DNA of 64,000 nucleotides from Candidatus Peregrinibacteria bacterium RIFOXYA2_FULL_41_18 (GTDB taxonomy: Bacteria; Patescibacteriota; Gracilibacteria; UBA1369; UBA12470): positions 49,413-113,412 of the forward strand of contig MFXH01000007.1 in the NCBI GenBank assembly GCA_001788795.1, given 5' to 3'. The notes beneath the pieces were generated by a model. The model had not been told where the DNA came from, did no database searches, and saw nothing but the letters and a program-made list of their open reading frames with translations. The position numbers and the translations under genes were made by a program. Position 1 is the stretch's first letter; every line of letters starts with the position of its first letter. Below are positions 23,742-30,300 of this stretch, piece after piece.

Positions 23742-24428
23742 TTATGATCGTAAACATTCCGGATCCCATCCTCGGATCAACATATCGAAGAAGACCGGAG
23801 CGGCAGCCAGATTAGTAACTCCGCCGGGTGTATGCCATCCATCTCTACTATATGTATGAATGATTTGCCCACGCACATTTAATCTGTCAGTCGTACTCCA
23901 AAAGTCATTAAGTTTATCCAGCGATGTTACGGCTTGTAAATTTGGAGATTGTAGAACCCTGTATTTATACTCCAAAGGGAATGGATTTACATTTGTTTGA
24001 TACATCTCCACACCTCCCGGACATGTTTTATGGCTAAAATTATTCATGAGATCCCTAGCCATGTCCTCGAGAGGTCCGCTATATCTCGACCCCTTGTATC
24101 TCGACCCGTCACCTATCGTATATTCAACATATGCCGCCACTGATGCCGGAATCCTGTTCGGTACCCTGCCTCCGGTTAAGGTTTTTACTATTTCAGGCGT
24201 CTCAACTGTCTCCTGCTCTTCTACCTTCATCCCAACCCATGGAGCTCTATAAGGTCTCTTTACAAGAGATAATAGGCTACGTCTTAACTCTAACACGCCT
24301 GTGCCATTAAGATTCTCAAGCCTATTTTCCGGATTTTCTTCGCAGTACACCACTGCATCTTTGATGTTTTCTGGCAGACTTTCGAAGTCTGAAAAAGATG
24401 TTTCATTTTGCATTTCTTCGTGTGACAT
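23742..24428 (-). CDS. Unknown protein co-transcribed with the radical SAM enzyme
   Basis: 228 aa from the ATG at 24428 (MSHEEMQNETSFSDF), preferred over an in-frame ATG at 24467 because an A/T-rich leader precedes it. Soluble; notable stretches are GGRVPNRIPASVAAYVEYT, KTCPGGVEMYQTNVNPF and GWHTPGGVTNLAAAPVFFDM. No family recognised and no metal-binding Cys cluster. Gene order suggests a substrate, partner or second enzyme of the radical SAM protein. Confidence 0.65.
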   Translation of the reverse strand: MSHEEMQNETSFSDFESLPENIKDAVVYCEENPENRLENLNGTGVLELRRSLLSLVKRPYRAPWVGMKVEEQETVETPEIVKTLTGGRVPNRIPASVAAYVEYTIGDGSRYKGSRYSGPLEDMARDLMNNFSHKTCPGGVEMYQTNVNPFPLEYKYRVLQSPNLQAVTSLDKLNDFWSTTDRLNVRGQIIHTYSRDGWHTPGGVTNLAAAPVFFDMLIRGWDPECLRS

Positions 24429-24575
24429 ATAGTTTTTATAAAAATTTACAGAATCGCATTCTTGCATTACTTCCTCGCTTTGTCAATGCGCCTGTCGCAC
24501 TCTTGCCACAGAACTCTTGACTTTTCCCATCTGTTAAGATAGTATATATGCGAATCTGTCGAAATTTTTCCACAC

Positions 24576-25352
24576 ATGATTGAATACTTGCAGAAACTAG
24601 GACTAACCCCGAAAGAATCTACCGTTTATATGTCGATGCTTGGGCTCGGAGTTGCCTCTCCGGTGTCTTCCATCGCCAAAAGGTCGGGAGTTAATCGCAC
24701 GACTGCTTATGATATCCTTAATATACTTGTTGAAAAAGGCCTCGTTATTTCTTCCAAGCATGGAAGCTATCTCTATTTCCGTGCACAGCCGCCGGAAAAA
24801 CTTGTCGCCTTCTTGAAGGAACAAAGCGATAAATACTCAAAGCTTTCCGCAGATGCGGAGAAAATTCTTCCCGAGCTTAACGCTCACTATCATGCGGCTT
24901 CCGATCGTCCGCGCGTGTACTTCTACGAAGGAATCGAAGGGGTGTTGCGCGTTTATGAAGAGACGCTTACGTCTTCCGAGGAGATCCTTGCGTATGCAAG
25001 TGATCAGGCGAATCAGAATTCCGTTCCGTGGTACTTCCCTCAGTATTATAAGAGAAGGGCTGAGAAAAAAATCCATATTCGCGCGCTATTTCCTGATACT
25101 CCCAGGGACAGAGAGCGACATTCTCTTGATGGCAAAGAGCTTCGAAAGAGTCGCCTTTTGCCAAAAAACAAACTCAATTTCACTCCCGAGGTGAATTTTT
25201 TTGATAATAAAATTATGATTGCGGACTGGAAAGAAAAAATCGGTATTATTATTGAGAGCAAGGAAATCACAAAGGTGTTTAAGCAGACTTTTGAATTGGC
25301 GTGGGAGGCGGCGGAAAGATACCATAAGAAGTCGGGGAAATTGAAGAAGTAG
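24576..25352 (+). CDS. TrmB-family transcriptional regulator
   Basis: 258 aa. Winged-helix domain at the N-terminus (LQKLGLTPKESTVYMSMLGL, VSSIAKRSGVNRTTAYDIL, LVEKGLV), then the TrmB effector domain (VYFYEGIEGVLRVYEETLTSSEEILAYAS; MIADWKEKIGIIIESKEITKVF). TrmB proteins are archaeal-type regulators of sugar or metabolic genes, also common in Patescibacteria. A promoter (TTGACT ... TAGTAT) lies at about 24510-24545. The stop codon opens family-B repeat sequence. Confidence 0.88.
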   Translation: MIEYLQKLGLTPKESTVYMSMLGLGVASPVSSIAKRSGVNRTTAYDILNILVEKGLVISSKHGSYLYFRAQPPEKLVAFLKEQSDKYSKLSADAEKILPELNAHYHAASDRPRVYFYEGIEGVLRVYEETLTSSEEILAYASDQANQNSVPWYFPQYYKRRAEKKIHIRALFPDTPRDRERHSLDGKELRKSRLLPKNKLNFTPEVNFFDNKIMIADWKEKIGIIIESKEITKVFKQTFELAWEAAERYHKKSGKLKK

Positions 25353-25402
25353 AAGAAGTGACGTAGTGGAGAAGTTGGAGAAGTGGGGGAAGTGACGTAG
25401 TA
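25344..25402 (+). repeat. Dispersed 3'-end repeat family B, copy 2
   Basis: AAGAAGTAGAAGAAGTGACG followed by variants of GGAGAAGTTGGAGAAG and GAAGTGACGTAGT. It spans the TrmB stop codon (25350-25352). Confidence 0.6.
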
Positions 25403-25427
25403 AAATTAATTCTTAATAAAAATAAAA

Positions 25428-25631
25428 ATGATTCAAACAATCGCATTCTATGAAATCCTCGGGTTGCCGTTGATCGTTTACGGCGGGGCTACCACCTTAA
25501 TCCTTCTTATGACAACGGCAGTAATCGGCGCAATGCATAAAAGCATGAAACTGCATGTCTGGCTTGCTAGAATTACTGTTTTGTTAGGATTGGTGCATGG
25601 GATAATCGGGATTGCAATTTTTATAAAATGA
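25428..25631 (+). CDS. Small two-helix membrane protein preceding a flavoprotein
   Basis: 67 aa: two membrane helices with histidines (AVIGAMHKSMKLHVWLARITVLLGLVHGIIG). The His spacing recalls small haem-binding membrane proteins, but this is not proven. Its TGA overlaps the ATG of the next gene (ATGA), so the two are translationally coupled. Confidence 0.6.
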   Translation: MIQTIAFYEILGLPLIVYGGATTLILLMTTAVIGAMHKSMKLHVWLARITVLLGLVHGIIGIAIFIK

Positions 25632-26782
25632 AAATCGAAACACTCATAATCGGCGGCGGGATTTCAGGTCTTGCCTGTGCTAACAAACTGTCTGCGAACG
25701 GAAGGGACTTCCTACTTGTAACAGAAAATATTGGCGGTCGTATTACTCATTCTAAAGATGGTAAAGTTTGTTACGGCGCATATTTTGTGATGAAAAATTA
25801 TCATAATGTTAAGCGATTTGTCAGACAACTCGAAAGGATTTCCCCTCTTAATGTTAGATTCCATAAGGAAGACCGAGTTTATAGCGCTTTTAGTTTTGGC
25901 GTTGTAAAACATTTTGGCGAGTTTTTGCGAACCGTTCGGATTCTGTTCAGATTCAAGAAGCATTACGAGACGTTTAAGAAAAACTGCGAGATGACTCCAC
26001 AGGCTGACGCACTTGAACAAGATCCTTATTTATGGAAGCTTTATAATCAAAAAGCTTCCGATTTCATCAACGAGCAACGGATTGGATATATTGCCGAGAA
26101 TTACCTTGCACAAATGACACACGGAACAACTTTTACACCGACCGACAGGATCGATGCAATGCTGTTTTTGCTTATGTCTTTGCCTGTCATTGTGCCGACT
26201 TATAAATTTGAATTTTTGGATGAAAAAATTTCAGGCAATGTAAAGGATAAAACTGTTTTTGCAAGTGTTAAATCAATAAAGAAAGACCGTTGCTCATACA
26301 GGGTAAAAAGTTCTAAGGGTGATTTTATTGCGAAAAATATTGTCGTTGCTACACCCCCGCATGTTTCAAAAAAACTTTTGGGTCTTGGCAAAATCAAAGC
26401 TCCGACAAATGCTCATATGTTTCATATTAAAGGAGAATTGCGCGAGCAATGCGGCATTGTAAGCGTGTTTGACGAAAGCGATTCGACCTTGGCTTTGACA
26501 AAAGAGCAAGATGGGACTTTCTTATTTTATTCTCTTTTGGCAAAACCTGCTTTTTCTAAATATTTTATTGAACATAAGATAATTTGTCATAAATTCTGGA
26601 ATCCGGCATTTAATCTTTCCGGATTCGAGGTGCTTAAATGCAAACTCGCAAAAAACCTGTATTTAATTGGCGATCACAATGTTTGCAATATGGAAGACTC
26701 TTTTATTACCGGAGTTTATGCGGCGAATAGAATCCTAGGGATGAGGCAGTATGTAATAAATTCAAAAAATCACATTATATAA
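25628..26782 (+). CDS. FAD-dependent amine-oxidase/phytoene-desaturase-like flavoprotein
   Basis: 384 aa. Dinucleotide-binding motif TLIIGGGISGLACANKL at the N-terminus followed by GGRITHSKDG, the second FAD motif of this superfamily. Near the C-terminus, NLYLIGDHNVCNMEDSFITG is the FAD-closing motif. The substrate cannot be deduced. Coupled to a His-containing two-helix membrane protein, which suggests a membrane redox role (inference). Confidence 0.8.
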   Translation: MKIETLIIGGGISGLACANKLSANGRDFLLVTENIGGRITHSKDGKVCYGAYFVMKNYHNVKRFVRQLERISPLNVRFHKEDRVYSAFSFGVVKHFGEFLRTVRILFRFKKHYETFKKNCEMTPQADALEQDPYLWKLYNQKASDFINEQRIGYIAENYLAQMTHGTTFTPTDRIDAMLFLLMSLPVIVPTYKFEFLDEKISGNVKDKTVFASVKSIKKDRCSYRVKSSKGDFIAKNIVVATPPHVSKKLLGLGKIKAPTNAHMFHIKGELREQCGIVSVFDESDSTLALTKEQDGTFLFYSLLAKPAFSKYFIEHKIICHKFWNPAFNLSGFEVLKCKLAKNLYLIGDHNVCNMEDSFITGVYAANRILGMRQYVINSKNHII

Positions 26783-26823
26783 GTGTCGCAGCAATAATTT
26801 TTTTCATCACTTAACATTTCCAT

Positions 26824-27378
26824 ATGGATTCAGAAGAGCAGTTGATCTCGGCGGCGAAGGCCGATAAAACCGAGTTCGTGAAGCTGTATGACAAATACTT
26901 TAAGCAGATCTATAAATTTCTGCTTACTAGAGTTGCCGACGTACAGCTTGCCGAGGATTTAACTAGCGACACATTCATAATCGCGCTCGAGAAAATCGAC
27001 TCGTTCGAGTACCAAGGCAAACCGTTTTCGTCTTGGCTATATCGAGTCGCGATAAACGAGCTGAATAAGCATTATCGCGCCGCGAGATCCGAACAAGAAG
27101 TTATGATCAGAAAATGGCACGAAGAAGGAGATAAGCTCGAAGCTGCCGACATAGAGTTATTGGAAGGCGAAAGCGAACAAGAAAAATTGCAAAACCTGAA
27201 GGTGATGAATGACGGAATAAGAAAATTAAAACAAGAGGATCAGGACATTTTGTCGCTTAAATATTTTGAAAATTTATCTTATCAAGAGATAGCTGAAATA
27301 CTGGGAATAACCGTTACGAATGTTGGCGTGAAGCTGATGCGTGCAACTGAAAGATTATCAAAAACGTGTAATTTTTAA
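26824..27378 (+). CDS. ECF sigma-70 factor
   Basis: 184 aa with both core regions: sigma2 (FVKLYDKYFKQIYKFLLTRV, AEDLTSDTFIIALEKI, FSSWLYRVAINELNKHYR) and sigma4 (LKQEDQDILSLKYFENLSYQEIAEILGITVTNVGVKLMRA). No region 1.1 or 3. Only 13 bp separate it from the alpha-2-macroglobulin-like gene, whose N-terminus faces the cytoplasm, the usual arrangement for sigma/anti-sigma pairs. No promoter resembling an autoregulated ECF site was recognised. Confidence 0.92.
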   Translation: MDSEEQLISAAKADKTEFVKLYDKYFKQIYKFLLTRVADVQLAEDLTSDTFIIALEKIDSFEYQGKPFSSWLYRVAINELNKHYRAARSEQEVMIRKWHEEGDKLEAADIELLEGESEQEKLQNLKVMNDGIRKLKQEDQDILSLKYFENLSYQEIAEILGITVTNVGVKLMRATERLSKTCNF

Positions 27379-27391
27379 CCTTAAAATAATC

Positions 27392-30300
27392 ATGAATAAC
27401 ATAGAAAAACATCTAAACCAATTAGGAAAAATGCTTAAAAAACGTGAAAATCCGGCGTTTGGATCCGACCTTAGGAATGAGCTCCTAAGACGAGCGAATG
27501 TGATGAATTCTGCGAAGGTAGAGAGTAGACAGCAAGACACAAACAGCAGAGGCGGACTGGGATTTGCATTAACTCCATTCTGGAAAAAGGCGTTTGCTAC
27601 CGCTACGGCTTTTGCCCTTCTTGTTGCCGTTGTTTCTTATTCAATTCTTCCCGGCGGAACCAAGCAAGCTATACAGCTTGTGAATATTGCCGAGGCGCAA
27701 GATTATTACGCATTAACTCCAGAAACTGAAGATACTAGTGGGGTTTCCACTGACTCCGGTTTTATACTTGAAAGCAAAGGCGTAATTGATGCAGGCGAAG
27801 TCGAAGATGCAATTGTCATCACTCCGGAAACGGATTTCGAGGTTGAGCAAGTTAGCGAAACGAGTGTCGAAATAACTCCTGCAGAGCCGCTACAAGAAGG
27901 AGAAGTTTATTCGATTGAATTGAATGCTCAAGATATGGAATCAAGCCCTTATAAGACAGAGTATTCGTGGGCTTATCAGGTTTCCGAGGATTTGAGAATT
28001 GCAGGAACTCTTCCGGCAAATAAAACGACAAACATTCCTTTGAATGCGGGCATCGAAATTAATTTCAATTACAACGGAGTTCAAGCTTCTGATATTGAGA
28101 ATTATTATTCTATAGAGCCTGCGACTCGCGGAGGATGGGACAGCAAAGGCAAAACCGCTGTTTTCGTTCCGGCCGATCCTTTGACCGCTTTGACTATTTA
28201 TACAGTCACGATTAAGACCGGTTTACCTTTGGGCGGAAGTGAGAAAGTTTTGGCGGAAGATTACGTTTTCCAATTTGAGACTTACAGCGAATACTCTTCA
28301 GACGGTAATTTGTCGTTCTCTTCCGAGATGTTTAATTTTGCACCAAATGAAGTTATTGATTTGCCCGTTTATTACTGGGAAACTTACGGAGAAGAAACCG
28401 AGTCCCCTACCGTATCCATGCAGGTTTATTCGTATGACGGTGCGGAAGATTTTTTGAGTGCCATTGAGGCGAAACAAGACAACTCTCTCGATTGGGCATG
28501 GAACACTAGCGAATTATATTCTTCATCTGTTGAAGGACTTAATCTTCTAATAGATCAGAGTACCGCACCTCTTTTGACCTCTCAGTGGGATCATTTTATC
28601 GAACTGCCTCAGGCGCTTGATCAAGGATATTATTTGCTGAAAATTTCAAAAGGCGATACGAAGGCCGAAGCTTTCTTGCAAGTAAGCAATTTGGCGACTT
28701 ATGTTTCTCTAAGCAATAACGAGTCCATCGTTTGGGTAAACGATCTCTCTACCGGTATGCCCGTTTCCGGCGCAGATGTGTCGGTAGAAAAACTTGGGAG
28801 TACCAAGACGGATTCAAACGGACTGGCCGTAATACAAGAAAATTTCCCTCAACCGGATAGTTATGATGGAGACAGCGAGAATTTTAACGGCATAGTAAAG
28901 GTTTCGTCCGGAGATAGTACTGTTTATTACTTGTATGATTATTATTCGAGCTCGCCAATCTTAGATAATTGGAAATTTTTTGAAACAGAAAGAGATACGT
29001 ACCATCCGACCGACAAGGTTTATTATTGGGGATTCTTAAAAGGCAGAACCGAACCTCTTAAGGGCGATGCTCAGCTTATAATTACGAACTGGCCATGGGT
29101 TTGGGATGCCAAATATTTAGCTGAAAACGATTACGTTTTGCACACCGAGGACGTCGAACTTAAAGACGGAGACGTTTTCAGTGGAAGTGTTGATATAGAA
29201 AAATTCAATCCGGGATATTACGCTCTTGAAATAGTGCAAGACGATATGGTAATTGCAACAGCCGCCTTTTCAGTACAGGATTTCGTCAAACCGGCTTATG
29301 AACTTACTGTCACGCCAGAAAATCCTTATTTGTTTGTAGGTGAATCAACAAACGTAAATATCGAGGCGAGTTTCTTCGAGGGGACTCCCGTCTCCAACTT
29401 GGACTTGCAAGCATATTATGGTGCGAAAGGTGTTGACGGCGACGGTCAAGTCACCACCGATGAAAACGGCAAGGTTGTAATATCTTATATCGCAGATAAC
29501 AATTCTTGGTGCCAAGCTTTCTCTTATTGCGATTTGATTTATTCCGATTATATAAGCGTTTCGCCGATAAATGAGGAGGAGGGAAGTATTTGGGGAGATG
29601 CCAAGATAACAACTGTCGAGTCGCTTGTCGGATCTGAAGAAATAACTGTCGATTACGATGAGAATCTCAAGCTCCAAACAAAATTTGTCGATATGGATAA
29701 GGTTAAAAATCCAACCGACGGATGGATTTCTTCTTACAGCGACATATACGGAGATATTGCTCCCAATACAAAAGTCGTGACGACCGTCAGCGCAAAAAAA
29801 TCGGTTAAGACGGATATCGGGCAGTATTATGATTACATAAATAAGGTTACAAAAACTCAGTATGAGTATAGCGAAGTTGATATTTCAACCGAGACGCTCA
29901 CTCTTGCAACCGATGCCGAAGGAAATTTGGATTATGACTTGGGATTGAATCCTGAATATATTTATCAAATAGATGTTGCGATTTATGATGCGAATGGGAA
30001 CTACTACAGATCGCAGCATTACTTGTATCCCAGCAGCAATGATTATTACTACGGATACACATATTATGAGTTTGACGGACTTGAAGAGTCTTATGACATA
30101 GGCGAAACGGTTTCAGCTTCGATTACTTCCAGCGATGAAGCGCCTATGCCAAGCGATGGAAGTTATAAGTATTTTTATGCTCAATCCAAGAACGGCACTT
30201 ATAACAGTGATATCTCAAGCACTCCTTCTTATTCATTCGAATTTACCGATGAGATGATCCCGAATGTCACAGTTTGGGGCGTTATCTTCGACGGCAAGTC

